Positions 32,052 to 43,673 of a stretch of DNA of 64,000 bases are shown piece after piece; the stretch's first letter is position 1, and the number at the start of each line of letters is the position of its first letter. A program made the position numbers and the translations under genes. This DNA is from Pseudoneurospora amorphoporcata (taxonomy: Eukaryota; Ascomycota; Sordariomycetes; Sordariales; Sordariaceae): assembly GCA_033297205.1 (NCBI GenBank), contig MU859090.1:62001-126000 (forward strand), in the 5' to 3' direction. The notes under the pieces were generated by a model, which saw only the letters and a list, made by a program, of their open reading frames with translations, was not told the DNA's origin and made no database searches.

Positions 32052-34229
32052 GGTTGTGGACAAACCGTCGAGGGCGAGGAAAGGGAATAAGAGTGTCGTG
32101 CAAGGGTTAGCCGTTCTGTTGAGATTTAAGTAACTCGGGCCGGCGTTGGGGAAAGTCCGGAGTGTCAGAGGCAGGACCAACTCATTCGACTTCTTTGCAT
32201 CAAGAGCATGCAAGCTTCAATGGAAGCTGTTGTCATACGTGCAAGTGATTTACATATCTCCAGCTGCTGAGCAGCCGGCAGGTGTGATGGTGGCCGCATG
32301 GGAGTGGATGACCTACCTGCAGGTCCTGTAATAGGTACGTGCAAGAAGATATCAACCGTGAAGGGAGGTAATGAAGAATGTGTATTGCCATATTCAAAGC
32401 CTCTCCATTCTCTTGCTGGTTTCTTTTTTTCCAGATCTTCAGCATCCTCCAATGACTTTGCATACGTTAAAGCGAATCGTCCAATCATCTTACATGGAGG
32501 GTTGACCAGATGTGTCAAAGCTTCCGAAATTCGCAAGAGGAATTGCCTGACAGTTGAGAGTTTTTGCCCTGTTGAAAGTAAACGAGATTGGGGATACGGG
32601 GGAGATTAAGTACCTCGACAATCCCGGGGTGTTTTTCCAGGTACGGACATGATCCGTCTTGATCGCTGATGGAAAGCATTCCCAGGCTTTGGCCCGGTTC
32701 AAGCAGATGTGAGAACGATATGAAGGACAAATCTACATCAAGCCCATGCCTTTGTCAAAGGAAGGGACGAGTAGTGTAGATGTAGAAAGCGAGTGACAAA
32801 ACACAATCAAGTCTTGTGCTAACATGTCGGACCTACACTTCTAGCCGTTAACAGGGGCGCAGCGAAGCCCCTATTCGCAAACTCTAACAGCCGGGGGCCT
32901 GAGAGAGATTGAGCTCAAAGACAAGGAAGGAGGCACGAATTGAGAACAGCTGATGCAACCAAGATAATATTAAAGAAATCTCTCGAGTGTGATGGCACTT
33001 GCATCTCGTCAGCCTCCTCCAACATCCTTTTGTGTTTGCTCCATTACAGCAAAACCGGCTCGCGCGCATATAGGGTTTGGCGCTGGCGATCACGATGATC
33101 TCTCAACCGTTCGAGTTTGGAAGCCCGTAAACACTCTTAGCAGGCCTTCCGTGAGATCCGCTAATCCGCCTGACTTTGCAGATACCCAGCGCCGCTGCTA
33201 TCGAGCATAGCGCTTGCACACATAGTGGCCGCAATCCCGCGTAAGCTGACGACAGCGCCCGTCTGAGGTGCATTGCAGTGGTGAAACCTGTTAGTGAATG
33301 GTTACCTCTAGTGATGGTCAGGGACGGGAAGAGAAGTGGGGAGGACAGCGGCCCGGGCCACACAACAACGGTCGAGGTACCGACGTTGTAAACTGAAAAG
33401 AGCAACTCCACGGAAATGCTGCATCTGACAGGATGGAAGATACCGAGGAGATATTGAATAAAAAAAAAGAAAAGACAGATTGATACATATCGGAAGTGAA
33501 GTCGGGTAAAGCGGGTTGGGAAGGTATGCTGTGTAAAGCACAGTTGGGGTCGCACAGCGGGCAGGAGCCTGTGTCCGATGCACGCTGCCCCTGTGTATCC
33601 CCGCTGGGGAAAAGCCAGGCACAACATCAAGCCATCACTCCAGGCATTCACACAGCCCCCGGGGTCTTTCCACCCCTACAGCTTGCAGCCTAGTGGTTCC
33701 CGTACCTTGCAGCGGTAACCGGCAGCCTAACAGAACCCCGGCCTCAACGAAGAAAGGCAGATCTTGTCCATTTCCACCATCCGCGACAAACATGCGCCAA
33801 ACCTTGACCATGGCTTTCCGGGATGAGGGGACATGAAGAGAGTTTTCTTTGCTTCTTCTTCTTCTTGGTCCTTCCTTTCTTCTGCTCGGCGAGTCCCATA
33901 TTGTACTAGCCCGGCCAGACTTGTTTGCTTCCCTGGCTTTTCCCCTGCTTCTAGGATGCTTCCATTTCTCCCGTCCGTTACCTGTCCTTCTTGTCTCTCC
34001 ATCTTCTCCATTCTACTTGGGCAGACGACAGAAAGACATTTGGTAAACTGGTTTTCGAATCAACCGGGAAGACGACGTTACGAGTATTACACGCCCCAGC
34101 TCGACTCGGCCTCTGTCTTGATCTGTATGTATGACGACAATCCTCATCAGTAGCTTCAGCAATAATACCGTACATACATACAATTACCACGACAGAGACG
34201 AACCAAGACGGATGGACTGGCAATAAGGC
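32052..34229. other. Divergent intergenic region
   Basis: About 2.2 kb upstream of the AYG1-like gene (-) and mucin-like gene B (+). Open frames up to 182 codons (minus, 33103-33651) have no signature. A perfect hairpin lies at 32853-32872. A four-codon ATG frame at 34212 precedes the mucin B start. Confidence 0.45.
32853..32872. repeat. Perfect short hairpin
   Basis: AGGGGC and GCCCCT pair around an eight-base loop. TATTCGCAAACTCTAA follows immediately. The arrangement resembles a Helitron 3' end, but only one copy and no matching 5' end were seen. Confidence 0.45.
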
Positions 34230-35737
34230 ATGCCTCACCAACACATGCACGCCAAATCAATGTCAGGGCAAAGGCAAATGGGACAGGAGTACCATCATGG
34301 GAATCAGAATCCGAGGTTGAATCCACGAGCCGGATCGTCCCCGTCAGATGGTGATTCCGACGCGGACGACACAATAGCACCGACTGCTGAGCCAACTGCG
34401 AATCCCACTGCCAACAGTCCTGCGATAACACAAGGACAGACGAACAAGCCGACGCAAGCATCAGCACAGGAACAACCAACAAATTCAGGGACACTGTCGA
34501 CTCTACCTCATGAAGGACCCATAGTCCATACAAACCTTCATACGAGTATATTGCACTCACCTGCTTCCGTTACAGTCGTCTTGGGTAACCCTGACGGAGC
34601 CGAACAGACCACGTTTGCAACACAGTACAACGGCGGTGACACATTGGCAATCGACACCCAAGCCCTCACTTTCTCCTCGGGCCCTCTGCCAACATCAGCC
34701 GCTGGAGCTTCCAACAACTTGGGCTCAGGTTCAAGCAGTAAAAACGGAGGGTCAACCGGAGCGGCCAATACCCAGGCCTCAAATGGGGGTCTTGGAGCTG
34801 GTGCTATAGCCGGTATCATTGGTATGTTTTCTTTCCTAGCGTACCTTGTTGGTACCGTACCAAGCTAACTCGGTTTTCAGTCGGCGTTGTCCTTCTTCTC
34901 GTCATTTCCCTCGTCATCCTCTTCTTCCGAAAACGCAGGAACTCACGCCGTAACAACTCCCCATACGGAAAACCCATTCAAGAAGAAACCAGGAGCTCTC
35001 TTCCGGATACCGGACTAGCCGCCAGTGTCGCCCCCGGTGCCGCCACAGTAGGAGGAACCACATCTAGACATGGACCATCAGACTCTTCCTCAACCGCCGC
35101 TCTCCGCAGCACTCCCCCTCAAGCCCAACAACAACAACAACAACAACAACAACCGTTGATGCACCAAAGACACAATTCCGAGTTTGGGCTCCCGACAGGC
35201 TCATCTCACACGGCCCCTCGCCCTGCCCCTCCTCCGCCGACTGCTTCAAAAAGTAACCACTCCACCAACACGAACCCCATCCGCAGCCGCCTCTCAGTAT
35301 CAATAATCTCGGGCCCTCCACCGCCCACGCACATCAGCTCAGCATTCGCCCCTACCGCCGTTTCCCCCATTTCACCCGTCTCGCCAGCCGCCGTGATAGG
35401 ACGGCCACCATGTTCCCCACCACCTCAAGACGGCGGAAGCGGTGGTCTTGGTCTTGGTCTTGGTCTCGGCGGTCGGACCAACAGCATCGGAAGCGTCAGC
35501 ACGCTGAGTATCCACAGCACCATGATGTCGGCGTCGCAGCTGAACTGGCCGATGCCGCCTAGCGTGGCGAGCACGAGTAGTCCTTGTGTGCCGTTGACTG
35601 CGACTCCGAGTGCGAGTGCGAGAGGCAGGCCGGCGGCGCCGAGCCCGCATTATGTGGATTTTGAGGAGCAAGGGAGGACGGTGGTGAGGATTAATCGGGA
35701 GAGTTTGAGTGGTGGGGGGATTGGAAGTGCGAGGTAA
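34230..35737 (+). CDS. Mucin-like single-pass membrane protein B
   Basis: Exons 34230-34821 and 34881-35737 join in phase 1 (GTATGT...TTTTCAG), giving 482 residues. The ectodomain is Thr/Ser/Pro-rich (PTAEPTANPTANSPA) with a more ordered strip (SVTVVLGNPDGAEQTTFATQ) and a Gly/Ser/Asn-rich stalk. The helix (GAIAGIIVGVVLLLVISLVI) is split by the intron, followed by FFRKRRN. The tail holds a Gln run of nine or more residues, Pro/Ser-rich stretches, a GLGLGLGLGG repeat and MMSASQLNWPMPPSVAST. That last motif aligns with FSASMMSWPVAPPST in the gene at 27502-29438. The start at MPHQHMH lacks a signal peptide, so a missed upstream exon is possible. A sensor-like role is an inference. Confidence 0.72.
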
Positions 35738-36287
35738 GATGAGTGTGTTCATGTTGCATGTGAGAAAAGGGGTGTTACATACCTATACAAGAGGGTTTGG
35801 TTGCATGTTGTTGAGTACTCGTCTGGTCTACAACATGATTGAACGTGACTTGGGTAGCACGAGGTAGGTATGAAAGGGGGTAGAATAGTGGGTGGTGTGC
35901 ATGACGAGTAGGTCTAATGCTCATGTATCAAAAGCCAAAGGAAAAAAAAATTGTACGATATAGGCAGGCTCATTGATTAAGATACCCCACGAGCGTCGAA
36001 CCTGTCAGTCAGCTTGCCGTCGGATTACATCTTGGTATAATTCGTTTGCTTTTGATCATTTAGCATCAGAAAATAGGGGCAAAGGGAAATAAATACGGCG
36101 TACCTTACCTTAGGTAGTTAGGCAGGTAGATAAATGGATCACAACAACAACCTGGAATACAAGGCGTTGGATACCTTGTAGTAGTCACTGCTATCACTTA
36201 TTACCTAACATCGTGTACTTCCACTTAACCTCCAGTCCTGTATAAGTCATGAACCTAACAAACCACAACAGTCCTACCTACCTACCT
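35738..36287. other. Convergent intergenic region
   Basis: 3' flanks of mucin-like gene B (+) and GH125 (-). Contains TACCTACCTACCT near 36275-36288 and scattered GGTAGG motifs. No gene. Confidence 0.6.
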
Positions 36288-38115
36288 CTACTGATAACTC
36301 CTCTTCAGCAACTCCGGCTTCCGCTTCCACAAATCCCAAATCATCTGCCCAAACAACCCATTAGCCCACGAAAACCTGCAGTCAAATCATGCAAAGTCAG
36401 CAATCAACACCAGTCATCACATCCATCTCCAAGGGAAGGGTCCCCACCGCCGTCATTATCTAGAAGTAAGGTACTTACCACTCCCTCGTCCACTTCCGGC
36501 TATCCCAGCTACTCACACTCTCATGCATCAGTCCCAGCCCATCCGTCCCCGCCACCAACTCCTTGAGCGTTGCAAAAATCTCTTGGTCGTCTTCGCTCGT
36601 CATGATCCTGACAATACTCCCCATAGGCCACCCCATCCCGGGCCCCGCATGCGGCCCCCCCACGGCGTTGAGCACCGGCCCTCGCATCATGTACGGGTTG
36701 GTGTTGTTGCCCAGGATCCGCTGCCGGGTGGTTCTGTAGACGGGGTCCACGTCTGACCGGGACGCAGACGCAGACGCAGAGAAGTAGTGGAAAAGCGGGG
36801 CCGAGAGGAGAGAAGGCATGTTGGCGTCGTCGCCGAGGGAGAAGGAGCCGAAGCCGTCGATTTCGTAGGCGTAGATTTTTTGATCCACATCGGCGGCTGC
36901 ATGTGTTTCAGCTGTGGTGGTGGTGTTGGAGTCGAGCGTGGTGGGCAGCGTGACTATGCCGTGTTTTGCGATGGCGGCGCGGAGGGAGCTTGATAAGTTG
37001 GATAAGTCGTTGCTTAATTTGAAACCGGCCGCTGGTGGTGGCACCTCCTCCGCACCTGGCGTGGAGGAGGCCACGGCGTGGACAATGGATGCCACGTCCC
37101 CTGCGTACTTGGCGAACATCATGTTACTTGGTATCAGGAACTGAAAGATGGTCGAGTCATCGCTGGGCCTGAACGCGCTGCGAATCAGTCCCGTGTCTCG
37201 GGCAACAGGGCTGCCTAAGCCGTCGTTGGCGAGGGTCTCGGTGGTGCGGGTCGTCATCCTGGTGAAGGTGTACGGACTGTCCAGCACTTTTCCGTCGGGG
37301 CCGTAGGTGGACGTCATCATTTTTTGGGCTGTGTCCAGGACGATCTGCACGGCGTCGAGCCATTGAAACTGACCGAAGAAGGAAGTGTCGTTGGTTGCGG
37401 AGTGGTATTGCGCGGAAATCTGGAGGAAGGAAGCGAGGGAATCGAGCTCGTATTTACACTCGAAGACTTTGGCTGGGTCGTAGGGGGGGAACACAGTGTC
37501 GGAGGAGGCGGCGGAGTTGGTGGCTGGTGGGATCCCGGATTCAGGAGGGGGTTGGAAGGAGTTACAATAGGGGGATGTCAGGAGGTAGCGAGACTGGAGG
37601 TTGATGACGCCTCGGTATAAGCTTGCTAGACTGTCCCTCGAGGAATCAGGGGTGAGAAAAGGCAGGTAAGAAGCCAACTGGTTAGCCGAGTCGCGGAGCC
37701 ACATCGCATTGATATCGCCCGTGATGATAAACGTGAGTTCTTCGGCCGAGTTGTGGGCCGCAACGCCGTGCCATTTTATGGCTGTATCGAGGGTGTTGGG
37801 GTAGGTATTTTGGAAGAGGCGGTAGAGGTCGGGGTCGGTGATGACTGAGGACATGTTGGTTATGAAGGATTCGATGATGGAGGAGTTGAAGATTCGACAG
37901 GAGGGGGAAGGGCGTTGGTAGGAGAGGGCGTGGCGGCCGCTGGAATAGGGAGGGTGACGGGTTTTGGCGTAGGTGGAATAGTCCGGGCATGAGGAGGGTG
38001 GTTGGACTTGGGCGGCTTGGGGCTGCGGTTGTGGTTGTGGTTCTGGTAAGGATTGGCGGGCTGTATGTGGGAGGAGACCCAGGATTGGGGTGAGCATGTT
38101 GGTTAGGGCCTTCAT
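36288..38115 (-). CDS. GH125 exo-alpha-1,6-mannosidase, secreted
   Basis: Glycoside hydrolase family 125 removes terminal alpha-1,6-linked mannose from glycans; fission yeast Mug157 belongs to this family. Exon 1 (36479-38115) reads to KWTREW, where GTAAGT interrupts the last codon. An 88-nt exon (36288-36375) completes it in phase 2 with FSWANGLFGQMIWDLWKRKP and a stop, giving 574 residues. A signal peptide is likely (MKALTNMLTPILGLLP). Family marks are FIITGDINAMWLRDSANQL, KYELDSLASFLQ, EIDGFGSF, GNNTNPYMMRGP and GPHAGPGMGWPMGSIVRIMTS. A QPQPQPQP linker and two or more Ser/Thr-rich inserts are present. Without the small last exon the protein would lose its conserved C-terminal helix. Confidence 0.92.
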
Positions 38116-39239
38116 CTTGGTGATTGTTGACTGGAAATGAAGCTATTCCAGGCCCGAGTCCGTCTCACATGCACTCTTCGGGCTGGCGATTGGAAGTGAG
38201 GAGTGAGGAATGTCGGGTTCTTTTCTGAAGACGGGCCTGGATGGTTTTATTCTCAGACGGTGCAAGCTCCCTTAGCTTCTCATGCGAGCAATCTAACGAC
38301 GGTGGGCTTGCAGCTGGTCGATGACGATGGCGTGTTTGGCGGAGCAATAAGAAGCTTGATATCCGAGCACATGCCGATCGAGGGTGGTCATGTTATGCGG
38401 GGAAACTACCACGTTCCATGTTGCACGACCACTTTTCCAGGCCCTGTGTTACCGTACACACGTTGCGGGGAGCCGAAATGAGGGTGTTGTCGTTTGGTGT
38501 TTTGGCAATGTCAGTGGGAGAAAAGCATCGGTGGGAGAATCGTGAGATGTTGAAACGGTCGTGGTGGCTGGCAAGTTGATGACTTAGATAGGATGGGATA
38601 ACAGGTCCGTGGTGTGGTATCTGTGCTGTTAGTATACAGCCGAGGTTGACACATAAATACTAACAAGCCAGTTGTACTACCGCCTTCAAGCTAACACATT
38701 GAAACAAGCTGAAGATGTTAACAACCGTTTCAGCACACTCAAAAAAATGCTCACACCTGCGGTTTCCCAAACACATACGTACAAACCAATTTCTTCCTCC
38801 CCACCCCTTCCTTCCGTACCTACCTTTGTTTCTTCGTACACCGTCTCAAAAATCTTCCAGTCCTCAAAGCACCCCCATCCCTCCCCAAGCAAACATTGAT
38901 GCTTATGCGCCGCGCTCCATAAGACATTATCATGGCTGTTTAGAGGAAAAAATATATATCTATATAAGGTATATTTCGGCGGGCCCTCGCCAAAACCTCT
39001 CGGACCTCCCTCGTCTCCACCCTGCCATGCCGCCCTTTAACTGCGCCAGATCCAGATCCAGGACAAATACCATAATCCGCAAACCCGACGCCCAGTCACG
39101 ACCACCGGCAAGAACAAAGACGGCTTGATACCTTTGATGATGTCGCTTACCTTATCTAGTTTTGTTACGCCGGGGCGACCTCGGAGATAACACGTCGCGT
39201 GAGGCAGCGTGTTCATGTTCATGTTCCTAAGGGGCGGGA
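38116..39239. other. Intergenic, no gene recognised
   Basis: Upstream of GH125 (-). A plus-strand frame of 137 codons at 38715-39128 has no domain. A TATATATC-type AT-rich patch lies at 38950-38970. Confidence 0.45.
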
Positions 39240-39412
39240 GTGACATGGACGGCGGAAGGGAGCCGCCATGCTGCACTGGCGTTGTTGGCCATGAGGATCA
39301 AGATATCTGTCTCCCCACGTGCTGGTGTCAATAATTCAGGTATCTTACATGTACGTCGTGGACCGCAACGGAAACCGTCAGTAGGTGGGATTCGGCGACT
39401 ACCTAAACGACT

Positions 39413-39413
<1 letters not shown>

Positions 39414-39444
<31 letters not shown>
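39414..39444 (+). repeat. Poly-T tract
   Basis: Thirty-one consecutive T at the downstream edge of the decayed HAD gene. Confidence 0.8.
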
Positions 39445-39519
39445 CGCCTACGACGGGACGGGGACCGGTGTAGCGGCATTGGTGGAAAATCGCCGCATGG
39501 GCGTGACATGTTAAGAGGA

Positions 39520-40100
39520 TAGCTCGAGAGGTCGGCGCAGCGCTCGGGCTCGGGCTGGGATTTGCTGTTGCCGCCGTGGTGCCGTTTGTGAAGGAGGTAT
39601 CGGGTTCTGCCTTTGGATAGTTGTTTACCGTATACTTGTTGGAAGTGAACTTGTCTACCTGTGAGATACCTAGGAAGGGAGATAGAGGAGGAGAGATGAG
39701 GGAAACAAACTTCTTACACCTTAATCCCAGACTCATTCTCCCCATTGAGAACCTTGATAGCCTCGATAGCCTCCGGGATCCAGTCGGCTTCCCGCCACGG
39801 ACCAGCACGCCGTCGATATCAAAGGCAAAGGCAAAGTTTCCTGCCACATTGTCGTTGTCCGCACACGAGTTCGGGTCCGCCATGGGGGTGGAGGGAGGCA
39901 TCATCGTTATCCCCGTCCTCGGAGGTGAGGGATTCGCTTGAGGATAGAGCGGGTGAGGCCATGGGGCTTTCGTCTTCGTCTTCGGCCTCGTGCTGATCTC
40001 GTGCCGATGCGCCTCCTCGAATTCCAGCTTCTTCAGCCCGTGTCGAGCAGCGATGAAATCCTCAGCAAAACTAGGTGAGGCGAGGGTAGGGCTCCCGGCT
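39520..40100 (-). pseudogene. Decayed HAD-superfamily hydrolase (CECR5-like) fragment
   Basis: Read on the minus strand, the N-terminal part is intact: EDFIAARHGLKKLEFEEAH, then FAFAFDIDGVLVRGGKP with the DxDGV motif I nucleophile. After KP, five extra bases (39780-39784) shift the frame; the expected continuation IPEAIEAIKVLNGENESGIK follows in another frame and ends at a donor-like GTGTAAG. After a likely intron (acceptor TCACAG), FTNG appears, then another five extra bases (39576-39580), then GGNSKSQPEPERCADLSS in a shifted frame. The rest of the enzyme (the C-terminal half of a protein usually near 400 residues) is not recognisable. A continuous 225-codon frame crosses the region but does not follow the family. 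This is either a pseudogene or an assembly with two errors. Confidence 0.7.
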
Positions 40101-41784
40101 CAGGCATTCGAACAAAATGAAAACAAATATTGAGGCTGCTTGCCCCATTGTTCCTGACTCCATATTTGTTTGAGATCTTTGCTCGCTCGGTACTACGAAC
40201 TCTTACCTGTTCGCCACGGAGAAATGTACACTAGGTAGAGAATCTCCATTGAATTCCTCAGGGGTCGAATGCGGAACTATGTTGTTGTGATACTGTTAGC
40301 CGACCGTAGCAAACTGTACCGTGTAAGGCTCGAACCTCCACACCAAACTGAACAAACAGCTTTGTTCATGGATCGCGGATCAAGTTTATCAGTCTCGGCA
40401 ACTCGTATCAAACTGGTAATGCTCTGTCTGTCGACTTGGGAAGTTTCACTTTACTTCTTGGAGACCTCAAAGACAGCTAATTTTGGGCCTGAAAGGTCGT
40501 AGACGATTTCCCATTTAAGCATGTGTCAAGGACTGTTTAATGTTGCCAAGGAAGACGAAGCAAAGGAAAACATCTTGGCTGATCAACCACAAGGTCAACG
40601 AATCGGGCAATTGTACGTGTTGATATCTGTCGGATCCTAGATTGTGATCGGATCCTAACGGTTATCAAGCGAACCAAGAGAGGCTGCCACTCGGCTGGTA
40701 ACGTTGTAGGTTGAGGACGATGGGCAGATCTAACCGACCGAAAATCAAAAACGAATGCCGAAAGACGATAGATATGCGGATACTGTGTGATAAGTCAGCC
40801 CGGTACAGGAAGAGGCTCACACCAGGAGACGGGTGGATATGGGCGATTGGTTGCATAGAAGAGCGGGATATCCTGAATTCCATTCAAACTCACTTGGATT
40901 AAGACGGATAGCTTTCTCCGTGTTGGTGGCCGAGTGGCTTGTAGGGGTCCAGGAGAAAGCACAATATGCATCTCGGGCAGCTTGTTACACACGCATTATC
41001 CGCATATTCACCATGAACTTGGTCGTACATACTTGTTCCTGGTTTTTTCATATCCTTTTTCCTTCTGTGATGCTTCTTTCTTGTGGCGGCAAGCGGTTTG
41101 CCCATCTGAGGATTACCGCCAAGAACACACTTCCTCCTCAGACGACGGATGTAAAGCCGATCTCATGACGTCAAAATCGGGCCGACAGCTGAGTCAACGA
41201 TGAATAAGGCCGAGTGAAAACCACGGCAGGAAGAGTGGTGAGGGGCTTCAATGACAAGAGCAAGCAATGAGGAGGATTGGGAGGGGAAAAAAGAAACAGG
41301 CAGAGAATATCAAACGCAGGGAGGGACCCGTTTCGCCAGACCAAAGACAACGGAGAGCAGACACACCCGGCCGGCGACCGGCCGAACCCCACCCCATCCG
41401 GTCCTCGTCCGCGGGTCCGTCATACTTTGGTCTCGGCGCCGGATGCACGACCCTTTTAACAAAGGAAAAGGATGCGGATAGCCTTGGCCGGGCTGTGAAG
41501 GAGTTGTCAGATAATGCGACCCCACGGTGAGACTAGCCATTCTCGGGGGCGGCGGCATGGCTGTTCTAGTTTCGAAGAGCTGTGGACGGTTAAGGATGTC
41601 GACGCCCGGCTCCCTCAAGCTCGTTGCCAGTCCGTAACATACTCGGCCAGGAGGGAAAAGCTGCATGATCGAACCCCTAAGGGTCGCAGGGCCATGACTG
41701 CTCCCTCGTCACCTCCAGACCCTTCCATACTCACCCATCAACGCTCACACCTCATTGCACAGCACCGCACCGCACCGCACCACG
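40101..41784. other. Intergenic, no gene recognised
   Basis: About 1.7 kb with short overlapping frames only. The pyrimidine-rich stretch around 41700-41830 lies at the 3' end of the XRCC2-like gene. Confidence 0.45.
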
Positions 41785-43039
41785 TTAACCACTTCTACCA
41801 CCCCCCTTCCCTGACCCAAACACAAAAGTTCCCCAAGAAGAACTAGCAACCCACCCGCCCTCTTCCACCGTCTCTTGCCTCCCCTCTCTCTCCCTCCTCG
41901 CCTCTTCCGCACTCTTATTCCAAAAACTCGGCGGAGTCGTCACCTCAGCCCTATCCACGCGCAACCAGCCTTGCCAGCCTGCTGTTACCGCTACCTGGGC
42001 CTGTGCTTGGACCTGTGCTGCCTGAACCTGGACCGCTGCTGCTGCCGCAGGGTTGTTGTTGCTGCTCGTGGTGGTGGTGGTGGTCATAGAAGAGGTGGTA
42101 GTGGCGTTACTGCTACTTCCGATGGTAATGGTACCCCACCACTCGCGTCCCCGACTTTTATGCGGTGCGTAGAGCATGTACTCCTCTATTGCTGCTAGGT
42201 AGGCATACAGCGGGACACTCGTGGAGCGAGGGGGGCGGAGGATGTGGACGTGGTCGAGGTCGGACGGGTCGAGTGGACGGGTATCGGTACCGCTCCGTGT
42301 GTCGGTAGAGCCAGACGAGAAGGGCCGCGTCGCAAGCAACCGCAAAGTATCAAACCTCCCCTCAAAGTCAACAATCGCAACTGTCTTGCAGTTTGGAGGC
42401 ACAATCAAAGCCGCGACCAAGAGGTAGAGTAGTTCATGATAGCGACCGGTGATGGAAAGGGTGGCGGATCCGGTGGCGTGGAAATGGCGCTGGACTAGTT
42501 CGTTGAGAAAGAGGATTGGGAAGTTTCTTGGTTCTGGTTTTATCGAGGTCTTTGTCGTGGTTGTGGATGTGGTTGTTGTTGGCGCGATCACGGGCTTTTG
42601 GGGTTGGGAGGAGGAGGTGGTGGTGGTGGTGGTGGTGGCGACGTCGTGGTCGGGGTCGGTTGTGTCATAGTTGTGGTTAGCAGCATCGTCGAAGTCGGAG
42701 CTGGAAAGGGTCGTGAAGTTTGTACGAAGCGAGGATAGGATCTGGTGGTGCAACAATTATCGTTAGCCGTTTGGTTTGTTGGACAGTTGGGAGGCTACCT
42801 ATGTATCAGCGATAAGGAAGAATTACGTGATGGCATCTTCCTCCTCCTCCATCGATGCGAGTTTCCATCCATCTCTCTCCAACACCCAAACACCGAAAAC
42901 CCCCAACACGACCAAAGACCAACAAGGGGAAACCGTGCGCAGCAATCAATACCCTACTTACCTCTTCAAGACTCCCCTCCTCAATCTCGCTCAACATCCG
43001 CGCCCCAACCGCCGAAGCGACGACGGCAGCCCTCTGCAT
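41785..43039 (-). CDS. XRCC2-like RAD51 paralogue
   Basis: XRCC2 proteins help RAD51 in homologous recombination. Exons 42962-43039 and 41785-42741 join in phase 0 across a 220-nt intron, giving 344 residues. The start MQRAAVVASAVGARMLSEIE resembles the XRCC2 N-terminus (a G-x-x-L/M-L segment). A low-complexity Thr/Ser insert follows. Then come LVQRHFHATGSATLSITGRYHELLYLLVAALIVPP in the P-loop position, KTVAIVDFEGRFDTLRLLA in the Walker B position, and VPLYAYLAAIEEYMLYAP. The segment GWQGWLRVDRAEV aligns with late strands of fungal homologues. The canonical GxxGxGK[ST] is absent; SITGRYHE occupies its place. Ala/Gln and Ser/Thr/Asn repeats interrupt the C-terminal half. Family assignment rests on the motif pattern only. 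Confidence 0.6.
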
Positions 43040-43149
43040 CGCGAGTCCTCTCTCTTTTCAATCACCAACCAATCTCGTGTCGCATCGTCGAAACTCTCCT
43101 CAAAAACAGCGCCGCAAACCTACCTACCCCTCCAAAACCACTGGCCAGG
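43040..43149. promoter_or_regulatory. Short bidirectional promoter between XRCC2-like and som1
   Basis: Only 110 nt separate the ATG of the XRCC2-like gene (43039, minus) from the ATG of som1 (43150, plus). Both promoters and leaders must overlap here or extend into the opposing coding sequence. Confidence 0.6.
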
Positions 43150-43673
43150 ATGACGCCCCCCTGCCAATCCTTCAAAGCCAAAGCTCTACCCACACACATC
43201 CAAGTCGGCCCGGACCACCGCGTTCGCAAGACGACGACCGAGACACCCGGTCAGAGAATCGATCTGCTCCGGGACTGCAGCGAGCTTTTCGGTTTGATGC
43301 AGTATGACTGCCAGGTGCGCGACCCGGAGTTGAGGGAGAGCCAGATTGAGTGTTGGCCCGTTCAGCGGCTGTTTCGGAGGTATGTATGTTTTTTGGAGTG
43401 AAATCGCATTTTTGGAGAAGCGGGCAATGGTTGACTTGGGGTTGTAGATGCAAGGACAAAAACGGGCCTTTTACGGTTGAGACAACGGCGTGGGAAGGGA
43501 CAGCGGCGGCACAGGCAGCGGCAGCAGCAGCGGCAGCAGCGTCATCGGTACCTCGAGCCAAAGCGACATCGGCCAGCAACAAAAAGTCACTAGCTGAGCA
43601 GGAGGTCGATCATCGCACATGGGGCAGAGAGGATGACAAGGAGGATAGATGGTGGAACAGAAAGAAGCAGTGA
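43150..43673 (+). CDS. som1: Mitochondrial Som1 (inner membrane peptidase-associated)
   Basis: Som1 works with the Imp1/Imp2 inner-membrane peptidase that trims proteins sorted to the mitochondrial intermembrane space. Exons 43150-43379 and 43448-43673 join in phase 2 (GTATGT...TTGTAG), giving 151 residues. The family core is clear: DCSELFGLMQYDCQV, then IECWPVQRLFRRCKDKNGPFTVETTAWEG, with the conserved Cys pairs. A run of alanines and a charged tail (DRWWNRKKQ) follow and look lineage-specific. It is divergent from the XRCC2-like gene and convergent with Cox9. Confidence 0.85.

Noticed and set aside
39227..39904. 225-codon minus-strand frame as an intact HAD enzyme
   Set aside because: It follows the family only up to GGKP; beyond that the conserved sequence lies in other frames, so the gene is broken.
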